Below are positions 1 through 10,975 of a DNA stretch of 64,000 nucleotides, one piece after another; the stretch's first letter is position 1; every line of letters starts with the position of its first letter. Location: NCBI GenBank assembly GCA_038503075.1, contig JBCAML010000001.1, positions 124,001-188,000 of the forward strand, written 5' to 3'. The notes under the pieces are model-generated. The model made no database searches. It was given only the letters and a program-made list of their open reading frames with translations, and was not told the origin of the DNA. Position numbers and translations under genes: made by a program. The DNA comes from Gyromitra esculenta (lineage: Eukaryota > Ascomycota > Pezizomycetes > Pezizales > Discinaceae).

Positions 1-1134
1 GTTACATACCCTGCGACTACGCGCCTTCCTCTTGTTAGGGTAAATTCATATAGGCTACGGAACTCACTAGCTTTTATCTTGGAGGTAACTAAAAGATAGG
101 TTCGAAAAATCTTCGAAGACGATGATGAAGAAATGCAAAAGACTCTGGAGTTGGAGTTCCCAACTCTTGCTACTAGTATCCTGCATATTGCAACCTTTAA
201 TACCTCACAGGAAAGAAACTCTCGATATTAGAGTTGGTCAACTCAGTCTTGAGGTATATTTTTTTGGTTTTTTCTTCCCCCCATTCTTTCAAACTTGAGT
301 CTCAACTCCCATCTATAGTTGTCTAGAGTATCTATTCTGGCCCGACCCTGCGAATAGACCGACCTGTTCACAAACGGGGCTACTTTGTGCATTTTCTGTC
401 CTATAATGTGACGCTCGTAGATGACTAATATTTAGAAATGACTAAAGTACATGTATATGAGCGAGCCTAAAAAACATCAGTACCCTAACATTAACATGCG
501 CTAGGGAATGCATCAGTTAATATATCTGTAAAAGCATCAGTAAAGGCATCAGTAAAGGCATAGCTAGGGGGAAAAAACAATGCCTTTTCCGTGCCTTTTC
601 TCCCATCTCCCACCTAATATTGTGCTAGGTAGTCTAATTTAGGATATCCCTCTTCCCCTCCCTTTTCCCGCGCGAAAATCTACGGATTTCAAGGGGTTCG
701 AACCCGAACTCTCCCACTTATCCACCAGTCCTTTTTTTTCCGTTAGATAACGTATACGATTACAAAATATTTCCCTAAAAAATGGATCATTTCGAGCCTT
801 TCATGCAATGTGGGTGTTGATGCGCTGTGGAAATGCTGTTTACTATGTTTATATGAACTAACCGATGTGCGAAGTACTCCTGCCTGTCAATTGGCCGACC
901 TATCTGGAAATACGATTTAATGACAACTGGGTTGAAATACTTGCCAAGCCATCATGATCATGCGGGGTAAGGTTTAAGCACATATGTATTGGAGTGGTAG
1001 TTGCCTAACGTTAAACAAAAACCATCAGCAGAGCCAACAGCCCACTACCAACTTTCAAGCTCGCTGTCGTATAAGCTACTTTTTCCTAGAGGTTGCCCAC
1101 TTTGCATAGTGATAATATATTCCTAAGTTCAATC
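1..1134. other. Gene-free left edge with repeat relics
   Basis: No credible coding exon is visible on either strand. The stretch is AT-rich and stop-dense. It holds the SINE-like copy at about 478-735, including short tandem units around 510-570 built on a GCATCAGTAAAG-type word. The last 100 bases are the presumed promoter of the first BTB gene. Confidence 0.6.
478..735 (-). repeat. SINE-like repeat, copy 1 (degraded)
   Basis: Read on the minus strand, this stretch begins with ACTGGTGGATAAGTGG followed by a B-box-like GGTTCGAACCC (about 695). It then has a G-rich body, a GGAAAAGGCAT word and a tail rich in TTTACTGATGC. The same order occurs in the copy at 3870-4170, also on the minus strand. 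A tRNA-like head with a short tandem-word tail is what tRNA-derived SINEs look like. The A box is poor and A-B spacing is short here, so this copy is degraded or the assignment is wrong. Confidence 0.4.
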
Positions 1135-1913
1135 ATGTCTAATACTGGCACTTCCCTGCCCACGAAAAAAAAGATGGCAGTTCTCAAAGCTGGCCCCTCA
1201 AAACTCGCTCGGTAATATCATTCTCTTCAACTCATTCGCCAAGGTGGATTTGAGAACTAATGATCTGATGCAGCCGTCTTGGGAGTGACATAATAACGCT
1301 CTACGTCGGCGAATTTCCCGTAAAATATCATGTTCATGAAGCTATACTCTGCCAACTTCCCTTTTTCAGCGCTGCTCTTCAGGGACGGTTCAGAGAAGCT
1401 TCCGAGAAAACCATCAACATGCCAGAAGACGAGCCGGAAGCTATCGCAGCTCTGATTGAATGGCTATCTACGGGATATTATAGTTACGATGCGAACCGGT
1501 TACAACAATCAACAATGGAGCTTCGAGGAGCTCCAAAAGAGGCTTCAGAGGGGCTCCTCGAAGGATTGTTTCATCTGGAAGTTTGTGCTGTAGCTTCAAA
1601 ATATGACTGCTCAGACCTTCTTACACAAGCAAAAAACCAATTTCACTGCATATCCCAGGGTAGATTGACTGATATTGACCGTCTTCGGCTTTGGGGGGCC
1701 CAAGAGAGCTCCGGTTTACAAGGGTTTGCACTTTTATATTTGGAGGGTCCTTCACCAATGTCCACTAAATCTGTGAGGATATGGGTCAATCAGCTGTGCA
1801 AGGAACACCGGGAAGAGCTAAGCAGCAATATGGAGAGATTTCCTAACCTGATTCTTAATATGTTAGAACTTTGTGCCCAAAATATTCCAGAAGAAGAACA
1901 CCATGACGACTAA
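1135..1913 (+). CDS. BTB/POZ domain protein, tandem paralogue 1
   Basis: Proposed exons are 1135-1211 and 1274-1913, giving 238 residues; the intron has a GT donor and a CAG acceptor after a CTAAT branch-like site. An alternative AG at 1284-1285 is also in frame. The acceptor at 1273 was preferred because it restores SDIITLYVG, the usual start of a fungal BTB domain (SD followed by beta strands). The domain continues with KYHVH, LPFF and a conserved EGLLEGLFHLEVC helix. BTB domains mediate dimerisation and often link substrates to cullin-3 ligases, but fungal stand-alone BTB proteins of this type are mostly uncharacterised. There is no Kelch, MATH or zinc finger, so only the fold is assigned. 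The neighbour at 2717 is a paralogue with the same intron position and phase. Confidence 0.75.
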
Positions 1914-2716
1914 GGGGATAGCTTTGAGGAAGGGGAATTCCACACATTTAAAACACATAGAATAGCTAGAACGTTGAGCACAAATTGCTAGTAATATAAC
2001 TTAAGAAACCACTAGTTGGCGGGGCGGCTAACGGGCTATAACTTGGGGGGGGGTTGGTTTCATACAATTGAATAAAGAACATCGGAAATAGTGATGCTTG
2101 ATGGTAGTCAATAACATATAGTTGAGGGACAAGGGAGAAATGGCTAATAACTATATAAACTATATGCAATAGTCTAAAGTTCCATGTATTCACTACATGT
2201 ATAGCTACATGTATGTAAGAATAGTTTTAACGCTGCGGTTATCTCGTTAATGAGGTGAAGCGTCAAGACTTATATGGCTGTATACATGTACGTACTGATG
2301 GTTTGAAACGCCGAGCCGCGTTAAAGGGTTAGGACTATTTATATAAACGATAAAGCGGGGAAGTTAGGTGCCGAAAATCAACGGCGGGGTTAAGGGGTAT
2401 AGATTCGCCAAATTTCCCAAGAAAACAGGTAGAGCAATATAGTCAGTTATAAATCTATTAGGACTCCCTATGGCTAATATGTTTGAGAAATTCTAATGTC
2501 GAATCGAAGATTGTGGTTGTGATATCCTCATTCCATAGTTAGAATGGTGCGCGAGGTGGCAGCATCGATAAGAAAATCTTCTAGGCTACTGCTACACCAC
2601 GTATCTCCCAGCTTGAGCCTCGAACATTTCAGTCTTCTAAAATTTATCCATCCACGTCCCGTAAATCTAGGAGGTCTCTCTCAGTCAATCGCCTAAGGAA
2701 ATCACTACAATTAGGA
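1914..2716. other. Intergenic spacer between the BTB paralogues
   Basis: About 800 bases with no supported gene. Short words such as TACATGTA recur near 2195-2290. The spacer is AT-rich and stop-dense on both strands. Confidence 0.5.
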
Positions 2717-3661
2717 ATGACAGATTTCTCGTCGTCGAGTATTTTCTCAGAGAGTACGGACACCTCGAAAAAATCCTCAATCCCATCAAAAACAGCAGAT
2801 GCTTCTGAGATCGCTACACTAGAGGCTGTGGGTGCCTCGGGAGAAACCATAATCTCGCTTGAGGCGACAGATACCTCTAAAAGTGTTACCCCGAAAGAGA
2901 AAAATATCAGGGAAGGCCTTACTCTTTCCAGTTACGCTCGGTAGGAGTACAACCTTACATATTTTTAATATACATACGTATCGTAACTAACACATGGTGA
3001 TAGACATCTTACAAGCGACATGATAACTCTCTACGTCGGTGAAAATCGGACTAAATATCACGTCCATGCGGATAAACTGGGCCAGCTTCCATTTTTCGAA
3101 GAAGCTCTTCGAGTGAATTCCGACAAGCTCGAATACATTGAAAAGACTATCTCGATGCCAGGGGACGATCCAGATGCGGTCGCAATTCTAGCCGAATGGC
3201 TGTATATCGGGAAATACTCCTACGACGGGAAACAATTGGGGATAGAAACTATAAAACGTCGGGGTGCCCCAACGGAACTCTCAGAAGGTCTCCTCGAAGG
3301 ACTATTTCATCTTGAAGTCTGTGTTGTGGCTTCTGAATACCAGTGCACGAAACTTTTGGAAAACGCAAAGAATCGAGTCCATTCGATCGAAAAGGGGCTG
3401 GATGACATAGATCTTTTTCGATTGCTCAAAGCTCAAACAACTACGAGCTTAATAGGGCACAAGGCTCCACCTATGACAATTCCATGTGATCTAGAGCTAA
3501 GAGGATGGGTTGATAGACTCTTCAAGAGTCATCGGGCAGAAGTATACAGGACTGTGAGAGAGTTTCCCGATTTAGGCACTAGTCTCTTGGAGGCCTGTAC
3601 CCTTAACTCTTCGACGGGAATTATAACACGTCGTAAAAAAGGTTTTCCCAAATTAAGATAA
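2717..3661 (+). CDS. BTB/POZ domain protein, tandem paralogue 2
   Basis: Proposed exons are 2717-2940 and 3004-3661, giving 293 residues; the intron is GTAGGA...TAG with a CTAAC branch site. As in the upstream paralogue the splice is phase 2 and rejoins an Arg codon just before the domain. The chosen acceptor yields SDMITLYVG; another AG at 3014-3015 would also stay in frame. The first 74 residues are a Ser/Thr-rich low-complexity leader, longer than the 25-residue leader of paralogue 1. The BTB fold follows (KYHVH, LPFF, EKTISMP), then the shared EGLLEGLFHLEVC segment and a helical C-terminal part. No second domain is recognisable. The function is unknown beyond probable BTB-mediated dimerisation; the pair looks like a local duplication that has since diverged considerably. 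Confidence 0.75.
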
Positions 3662-3869
3662 GGCTATGAGCTAAGGGGTAGATGTGATCTACCTCTATCT
3701 ATAATGAAATATTTTTATTTGTTAAATCATATTTTCATTGTTTAAATGGGTACAAGAATATCGCATTCTATCTATATTGATTATGTACATAGTTTCATAT
3801 ATTGTCTAGTTTAATACTCTTTCAGTGGACTGACTGGCGGTAGGCGAATCTGCTCACCCCTAGATTTAA

Positions 3870-4170
3870 AGTTCTCTATCGTCGGGGTTAATGAATCAGC
3901 TAATGCATCATTTTTTACTGCAAGATATTGGTATGGGGAACGCATCAGTAAATCTATATATGTAGTAAGGGAGATTCGATGCCTTTCCCTCAATTTCCCC
4001 TCCATTTCCCATCCCTTTGCCATTCCTTTTCTAGGCCCCAAAACTAGGAAAAACCCTGCACTAGAAGATTGGATTATCAGGGAATCGAATCCCCCCTGGC
4101 TAGCTAGCCTGCTGCCACACAGCATATTCCCTAACCGCCCTCTTCACCACCTAAACTACCAGTTCATATG
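3870..4170 (-). repeat. SINE-like repeat, copy 2, with tRNA-like Pol III boxes
   Basis: On the minus strand the head (about 4165-4078) contains TAGTTTAGGTGG, a match to the A-box consensus TRGYNNARNNGG. About 55 bases later comes GATTCGATTCC, one mismatch from the B box GGTTCGANTCC. A G-rich body and the words GGGAAAGGCAT and TTTACTGATGCGTTCCC follow, shared with the copy at 478-735. No tRNA cloverleaf folds convincingly. A tRNA-derived SINE is the best reading. Confidence 0.5.
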
Positions 4171-4435
4171 GGCAAGCATCAAAAGATCTTCATATACGTG
4201 GTCTTATTTTACGAAATATACCTATCCTGATGCCTTTCCTGACGCTTTTACTGATATCTTTTCAAAATAAACACCTTTCCCTACGTATACAAGTTTCCCA
4301 AGTACACATTACTTGATGCGTTATTTCATCGGACGGAAAAGTCAAAGCTGCCCAGCGTCTACCCAAAGGCCGCGTGAGCACCGGAGTCTATATCTAAGCC
4401 TATTATGCGGCCATTTTCAACGATTTTGTCGGAAT

Positions 4436-4640
4436 GGTAGGGACGAGCGAGATCGATTGCCAGATCCTCTACAGGCTGGCTGCACACCCCTGTCTATATA
4501 TTTGAAAATACCCTTCTAAAACCCCTCGCGCTCCCGTGGACTCGGGCCTATGTCTCTCCCTAATATCCACCCCCGAAGACACAACCAGAGGGGCCCTGTA
4601 GTAGGAAGCTTCTCCAACAGATTTCCAATTTCTAAAGCCG
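4436..4640 (+). repeat. Dispersed repeat, copy A (partner at 31940-32140)
   Basis: The core beginning at about 4480 reads GCACACCCCTGTCTATA and then runs parallel to the copy near 31990. It passes through TTGAAAATACCCTTCTA, a GGGCCTATG word and the GGAAGC...TTTCCAAT end. Differences between copies are largely C/T and G/A transitions (for example TATATATTT versus TATACACTT), the pattern left by repeat-induced point mutation. No coding capacity or termini are visible, so the parent element is unknown. Confidence 0.6.
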
Positions 4641-4900
4641 AATGACACTCTATGACTTACAGATCAAGGACCAAGGCAGCTCAACGAGCCCGTCGCAGCA
4701 GAGCTCCCTCTAGAAGTCCAGACTTCAAAGCTTAAGTTTTCTTATTAAGGCAGGCTCCAATCTAATATTCTACTCACTGCAAAATAAAAACACGCCAAGC
4801 CACGACACAGGGCCAGGGTTGCACAGGGCCAGAACGACGGTTATCCCCGGAATGTCGCCATTTAGCGCCATATCCTTTTCAGCTCCATTGCCCCTCCACG

Positions 4901-4911
4901 AACCCTAACCC
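4901..4911 (+). promoter_or_regulatory. Telobox-like motif and CT tract upstream of cystathionine beta-synthase
   Basis: AACCCTAACCC lies about 110 bases before the ATG at 5021 and is followed by a long pyrimidine tract (about 4920-4975). Both are common in promoters of highly expressed fungal housekeeping genes. Binding by a Tbf1/TTAGGG-binding factor is inference. Confidence 0.4.
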
Positions 4912-5020
4912 TTGCTCTACTTTCGTATCCCCTTCTACTTTCTTCTTCTCTCTCTCTCCCCTCTCTCCTATTCTCTATAGACTACCCTCTACCGAATCCT
5001 CAGAGAGATAGATCTGAGCA

Positions 5021-6785
5021 ATGGCGACTCCTAACACGACCCTCAACAACATCGTCGAGCACATTGGCAACACGCCGTTGGTGCGCCTCAACAAAGTCCC
5101 CCAGAGCTTGGGAATCAAGGCTACGGTGTACGCAAAATGTGAATTCTTCAATGCAGGCGGCAGTGTGAAAGACAGAATTGCGAGACGGATGATTGAGGAA
5201 GCTGAGAAAGAGGGGAGGATTAAGCCAGGAGATGTCCTGATTGAGCCCACGAGCGGGAACACGTTTGTTTTCCCTCTACTAAGCTCTTATTTTTATTTCT
5301 ATTGCACTTTACATTGTCTATTTAAGAGCGAGCTGACGAATGCCAAACGATAGAGGAATCGGGCTCGCCCTCGTAGCAGCCGTAAAAGGATACCGTGCAA
5401 TCATCACCCTCCCCGAAAAGATGTCCGCCGAGAAGGTAGCAGTCCTCCGTGCACTGGGCGCAGAAATCGTCAGAACCCCCACAGAGGCCGCCTATGACTC
5501 ACCGGAATCGCATATTGGCGTTGCAAAGCGTCTCGAGAAGGAGATACCCAACAGCTGCATCTTGGACCAGTACGGGAATGTGAATAACCCGCTGGCGCAC
5601 GAACTGGGCACCGCACAGGAAATCTGGACGCAGAGTGGGGGAAGGGTGGACGCAGTCGTTGCGGGTGCGGGAACTGGTGGGACCATTACGGGGATTGCGA
5701 GGTATGTTTTCTTATTTTGTTTTTTCTTCCCTTTCCCTTTGATGGGGGTTGGTGGAGTGGTACGGGTGGAAGGAAAGATTTGCTAATTTTGGCGGGGGGA
5801 TTTCAGAGGTCTTCGGAAACATAACCCTTCTGTCTATGTAATTGCGGCCGACCCTGTCGGCTCTATCCTTGCTCTTCCAGAATCTCTTAATGACTCCCAT
5901 GAAGGGTACAAAGTTGAGGGTATTGGTTATGACTTCATCCCTGATGTCCTCGATCAGGGGATTGTCAATACCTGGATCAAGACCACCGACCGTGAATCCT
6001 TCTTGTATGCGCGCCGTCTCATCAAAGAAGAAGGTTTACTATGCGGCGGGTCTTCTGGATCCGCCCTCTCGGCCCTCATCACTGCAGTGAGGGAAAACCC
6101 AGAACTCAACCAAGAGGGAAAGGTCATCGTCGTGGTTCTTCCAGACAGCGTCAGGAACTACCTAAGCAAGTTCGTCGATGACACATGGATGGAGAATAAT
6201 GATTTCATCCCCACGAAGGAGATCGAGGAAGCCCGCGAAACGAAGCAGTGGCAGGGCGCAACCATCAGTGATTTGAAGCTGAAGCCCGTCGTCACAGTCC
6301 GTGACGACGCTACCGCTGAGGCCGCAATCGAGATCATGCGCGAGAAGGCATTCGATCAGTTGCCTGTTCTGTCGAAGAGCGGTCGTCTCGTTGGTCTCGT
6401 GACGCTGGGTAATCTCTTGAGCTTTATCTCCCGTGGACGCGCAACTGCAAACACGCCAATTAGGGAGGTCATGTTTGATTTCACGAAGATCAAGGAGATC
6501 ATTTCGGATCCAAGTGAAATTGGCTCTGTGAAGCCAACGGTGGATAAAGATGGGAGAGTCGAAGGGAAGCACGAAGGCCCCCAATGGAAGAGGAAGTTTG
6601 AAGAGATTACACTTGAAACGCCATTGAGCGCCCTGAGTCACTTCTTTGAGCATAACTCTTCGGGAGTTGTCACTGAAAGGAGAGAGGATGGTGGATTGGG
6701 TGTCAAGCATGTCGTCACGAAGGTTGATTTGTTGACATATCTGGTGAAGGAAGGGAAGAAGGAGACGGTCGCCGTTGTGGCCTAA
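5021..6785 (+). CDS. Cystathionine beta-synthase
   Basis: Exons 5021-5262, 5354-5701 and 5807-6785 give 522 residues, close to the roughly 507 of the yeast enzyme. The enzyme condenses serine and homocysteine to cystathionine with PLP, the first step of transsulfuration in the cytosol. The PLP fold is clear: GNTPLVRL (16-23), GGSVKDR with the probable Schiff-base Lys50, SGNTGIG restored across intron 1, and the phosphate-binding AGTGGT loop restored up to intron 2. GGSSGSA follows. The C-terminus has a CBS regulatory pair from about residue 355 ([18 protein letters not shown]) to about 520. The N-terminal haem domain of animal enzymes is absent, as in yeast. The CBS pair distinguishes it from cysteine synthase. 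An AATAAA lies at 7027-7032. The next gene, MCM4, is co-directional 553 bases on. Confidence 0.95.
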
Positions 6786-7178
6786 AGGGGATAGAGTCTT
6801 GTTTAGTTGTGATTTGGCGCTCTGGGGTTTACTTCAACGTTTATCTTGCTTGGGATTGGCTGTTTGTCTACTTATCTGTCTGGGTTGTTTTTTCGTTTGT
6901 AACTGAGTCTTTGCTAGAACAATTAGATAGAGGCCTTTAGTTCAACACACAGGCGTAGGGAATAACATATGTCCTTCAGTTTATGATTGTATTTTGGGGG
7001 GTTTGATGATTTTTCTGTACTCTTCAAATAAAGAACTTAATTAAATTCCCCATCTCTACTCTATTCGAGATAGCAAATGGGGAGGAATGGGAGGGACAGG
7101 AAATAGTCACGACAGATCACTCGATTCTGTTCTGCATGGTACCCGATCGTGCGTACATAGCAGTCCACTTTAGTGTTT

Positions 7179-7197
7179 ACGCGTGAAAGAAACGCGA
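7179..7197 (+). promoter_or_regulatory. MCB-type cell-cycle element upstream of MCM4
   Basis: A perfect ACGCGT (7179-7184) is followed by AAACGCGA (7190-7197), 140-160 bases before the MCM4 start. MluI cell-cycle boxes bind MBF (Mbp1/Swi6 type) and drive G1/S expression of replication genes in yeasts. The motif and its place are seen; regulation here is inferred. Confidence 0.5.
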
Positions 7198-7338
7198 CCA
7201 CAAAAGCCGGCGTTTTCCATTGATCCTCCCTTAACTGAACCCCCGCATATCCCCTCCACCCACCGCCCGTATTCTGTATCGTCTTTCTCTTTAATCCTTC
7301 TATAATCATTGCACGGGTTCAATTCATAATCAGTCGAT

Positions 7339-10300
7339 ATGAGCTCTCCCACTAAACGTCGCCCTGCCCGCCGTGGTCAACCCCCCGCGCCGGGCACACC
7401 CCTCGCCCCCCCACAAGAGGAGGACATTGGTACCTCTCCATTATTCCGTGGCGGGCTCACGTCTAGCCCAGCGCCGAGCAGCGACCCAATACGCATGAGC
7501 AGCCCAACACCGGGCGAATCAACAGGGGGAAGGAACCCGTCCGCCAGTGCTGCTGGAGGACGATTGAGCGCCGTGAGGGGTAGAGAGATCGATAGTGATA
7601 TGGTTGGTGGTGAGTGAAGGTGGACAAGAGATTTAGAAAGAAGGTGGAGCTGTATTGACGGTGACGGTGTTCCGCAGGTTCGAGTCCACTGAGATATGCT
7701 CCGAGTTCGTCGCCCACAAGAGACCTTGGGACCCCGAGGGATACGAGGACTCCCAGAGACATGAGATCCACTGGCGCCTTCCCCGGATCTAGTGCGAGTG
7801 TGTTGAGGAGGTATGGGTCTATCAATTGTCTGGTCTATCTACGATTCTAACTCGATATGCCACAGAGACGCCAACACAATCGGCAGTACTCCCGCTCGCT
7901 CTCGTCGTGGCGATCTTCAATTCTCCGATGTCTCCTCTACCCCTACCCGTCGCCGTCTCCTCTATGTCGACGAGCAAGGTCTCCCTGTCCGTGGTGCCGG
8001 TGAAGCAGCTAACCCTCATTCCGACGCTGCGACTTACTCAGCTGGCCCCACCTCCGACACCGCCGATGGTCCCAAGCGTCTCATTTGGGGTACCAATGTC
8101 TCTGTCGAAGAGTCCACCCAAGCATTCAGAAAGTTCCTCCGTGACTTCAAGCGTCGTTACCGTATGCGCATGGATGAGGAATTTGTTTCTCCCGGCGAGG
8201 GCGAGGAGCTGGTCTATGCCGACATGATGAAGCAGATGCGTGTGCTCGGCACGAGTAATTTGAATCTCGACGTGAGGAATCTTAAGAGCTACCCTCCGAC
8301 GAAGCGGTTTTATTATCAACTGCACAACTATCCGCAGGAGATTATCCCGATTATGGATACGTGTGTGAAGGACGTAATGCTGGAGATGTTGGCTGAGAAT
8401 GATGCGGCAGAAGCGGAGTATCAAGCATGCATGGAGAGGATTTACAAGGCGAGGCCGTTTAATCTAGAAAAGAGTGTGAATATGAGGGAGCTGAATCCAG
8501 CGGATATCGATAAGGTGATTAGCGTGAAGGGGCTCGTAATTCGTGTTACTCCTATTATTCCGGATATGAATAAAGGTATGTTCTAATCCTATATTTCTGC
8601 TTGAATTCGTCCTAACCATCTGCTTTTACAGCTTTCTTCCGCTGCCATGTCTGTGGGCATACCGTCACTGTTGAAATCGACCGCGGCAAGATTGCTGAAC
8701 CTACTGAATGCCCACGTGAAGTCTGCAAAACCCCCAACTCTATGCAGATCGTGCACAACCGCTCCGATTTCTCGGACAAGCAGGTTATCAAGCTGCAAGA
8801 AACGCCGGATTCAGTCCCTGACGGCCAAACCCCGCATTCTGTCTCCCTTTGCTGCTACGACGAGCTTTGCGATGTTGCAAAAGCCGGTGACCGTATTGAG
8901 GTCACTGGTATCTTCCGCTCTGTCCCCGTCCGTGTCAATCCGAGACAACGCACGATTAAGAGCTTGTTTAAAACATACGTGGATGTTCTACATATCCAGA
9001 AGGTCGACAAACGTCGCATGGGACAGGACACCTCGACACTCGAAGAAGAGCTTGCGGGACAGGTTGCAAGTGATCTAGATGAGGTCCGAAAGCTCTCTGA
9101 TGAGGAAGTTGAGAAGATCAAGACCATTGCGGCCCGGTATGATGTTTATGAGCTATTGTCACGCTCACTCGCACCAAGTATTTACGAGATGGAGGATGTC
9201 AAGAAGGGAGTGCTTCTGCAGCTGTTCGGCGGGACTAATAAGACATTCGAGAGGGGTGGGGCACCAAGGTACAGAGGTGATATCAATGTCCTGCTCTGCG
9301 GTGACCCTTCGACGAGTAAGTCCCAGTTGCTTCAGTACGTCCACAAGATTGCACCGAGAGGAGTCTACACTTCCGGCAAAGGTTCTTCTGCTGTCGGTCT
9401 GACTGCCTATGTCACCCGCGACCCTGAAACTCGTCAGCTTGTCCTCGAGTCTGGAGCCCTTGTTCTGTCAGACGGTGGTGTCTGCTGTATCGATGAGTTC
9501 GACAAGATGTCAGAAGCAACACGTTCAGTTCTTCACGAAGTCATGGAGCAGCAAACTGTCTCCATTGCCAAAGCCGGCATCATCACCACCCTAAACGCCC
9601 GCTCCTCCATTCTCGCCTCCGCAAACCCTATAGGCTCGAAATACAACCCCAACTTGCCCGTCCCCCAAAACATCGACCTCCCCCCAACTCTCCTATCCCG
9701 TTTCGACTTAGTATACCTTGTCCTCGATCGCGTAGACGAAGCAGCAGACAGAAGATTAGCCAAGCATATGGTAGGAATGTACCTCGAAGACACTCCAACC
9801 ACCGCCGCCGGCATCGCCGAAATAGTCCCAATCGAAACACTCACCGCCTACATCTCCTACGCGCGCCAAAACATTCACCCCAAACTCTCATCCGCTGCCG
9901 CAGACGAGCTCGTCACCGCTTACGTCGCTCTCCGCAAACTCGGCGAAGACGTCCGTGCAGCGGAGCGTCGCATCACCGCCACAACCCGCCAGCTCGAGTC
10001 TATGATTCGGCTCTCGGAGGCGCACGCGAAAATGCGTCTATCGACTGAGGTGACGATTGATGATGTGCATGAAGCTGTGCGCTTGATTCGTAGCGCGATT
10101 AAGGAGAGCGCGACGGACCCCTTGACGGGTAGAATCGATATGGACTTGCTTGGTGGCGTGAGTAATTCTGAGAGAAGGCGCAAGGGAGATTTGAAGAGCG
10201 CGGTGGGAAGTCTGTTGGATGATATGAGTCGTGGACCGGCGGCAGCTGCGAGTGTTAGGTATAGCGAGCTGTTGAAGAAACTGCAAGAACAGAGCGGGAA

Positions 10301-10415
10301 GAGGATTGAGACTGGAGAGTTTGCGGAGTGTATTAGGAGTTTAGAGGTTGATGGGGTTGTTAGGGTTTCCGGAGATGGCGCAAGGAGGGTTGTTAGGAAG
10401 ATTTCGAGCTTTTAG
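7339..10415 (+). CDS. MCM4: DNA replication licensing factor MCM4 (MCM helicase subunit)
   Basis: Exons 7339-7609, 7678-7810, 7866-8575 and 8632-10415 give 965 residues, near the 930-odd of yeast MCM4/Cdc21. It is one of six subunits of the nuclear Mcm2-7 helicase loaded at origins and activated as CMG. The N-terminal ~170 residues are disordered and rich in SP/TP sites, as expected for a kinase-regulated tail. A C4 zinc finger (C376, C379, C398, C403) is split by the intron before exon 4. The AAA+ core shows Walker A GDPSTSKSQLLQ (from 595), Walker B CCIDEFDKM (656-664) and the arginine finger LSRFD (about 728). GDPSTSKS and the sequence around the zinc finger (VNPRQRTIKS) favour MCM4 over its paralogues. 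An MCB lies in the promoter and AATAAA at 10537-10542. Confidence 0.95.
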
Positions 10416-10883
10416 TTGGTATTTGAGTGGGATTAAGTTCAGGAGGAAGGGGGAGGATATGCTGTTTTTATGATACCTACTAAATGCTTTTCGTGAATGG
10501 ATACCTTTTAGTGGTCAGTGATACCATGCGTTACGAAATAAACATTGATATAGTGGACTGTAAATGGGATTGCGTGTTTTCTGATCTTCGTTTCTATATT
10601 GTTAATACATTTGAATAGTGCAATGCAATCATTGATTCTGGACCATGGGATACGGGGCTTTCCAAAGTTTACAATAGGAGCTCTCTCCCTTTATTATTAG
10701 AGAAAGGAACCAAGTCTTGGTCAATCTCTTGAGAAACCAGATATCAGTGCGGGGGTGGCTTCGAGTGGCTTTTAGTTACATCACTGAATTGATATTACAG
10801 ACTTCAGTAGTAGAGATATGCTCTCCAGTTTCTATATCCTTAAATAAAAGTGAATTAAAACAACCAAAAGCCTTACCAGTGAA

Positions 10884-10893
10884 GGGTTAGGGT
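10884..10893 (+). promoter_or_regulatory. Telobox-like motif upstream of the SF1 helicase gene
   Basis: GGGTTAGGGT followed by CAGGGTCAGGG lies about 85 bases before the ATG at 10976. It is a telomere-repeat-like (TTAGGG) word in the same promoter position as those near 4901 and 17546. Confidence 0.4.
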
Positions 10894-10975
10894 CAGGGTC
10901 AGGGCTATCGTTATCGTTATCGCAACAACCCCTCCAACTCCCCCACTTCGCTATTCCCGGGCTCACCCTATAGCC

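Noticed and set aside
685..735. tRNA gene candidate around GGTTCGAACCC on the minus strand
   Set aside because: No acceptor, D or anticodon stem pairs; only the B box is tRNA-like. Kept as a SINE-like relic.
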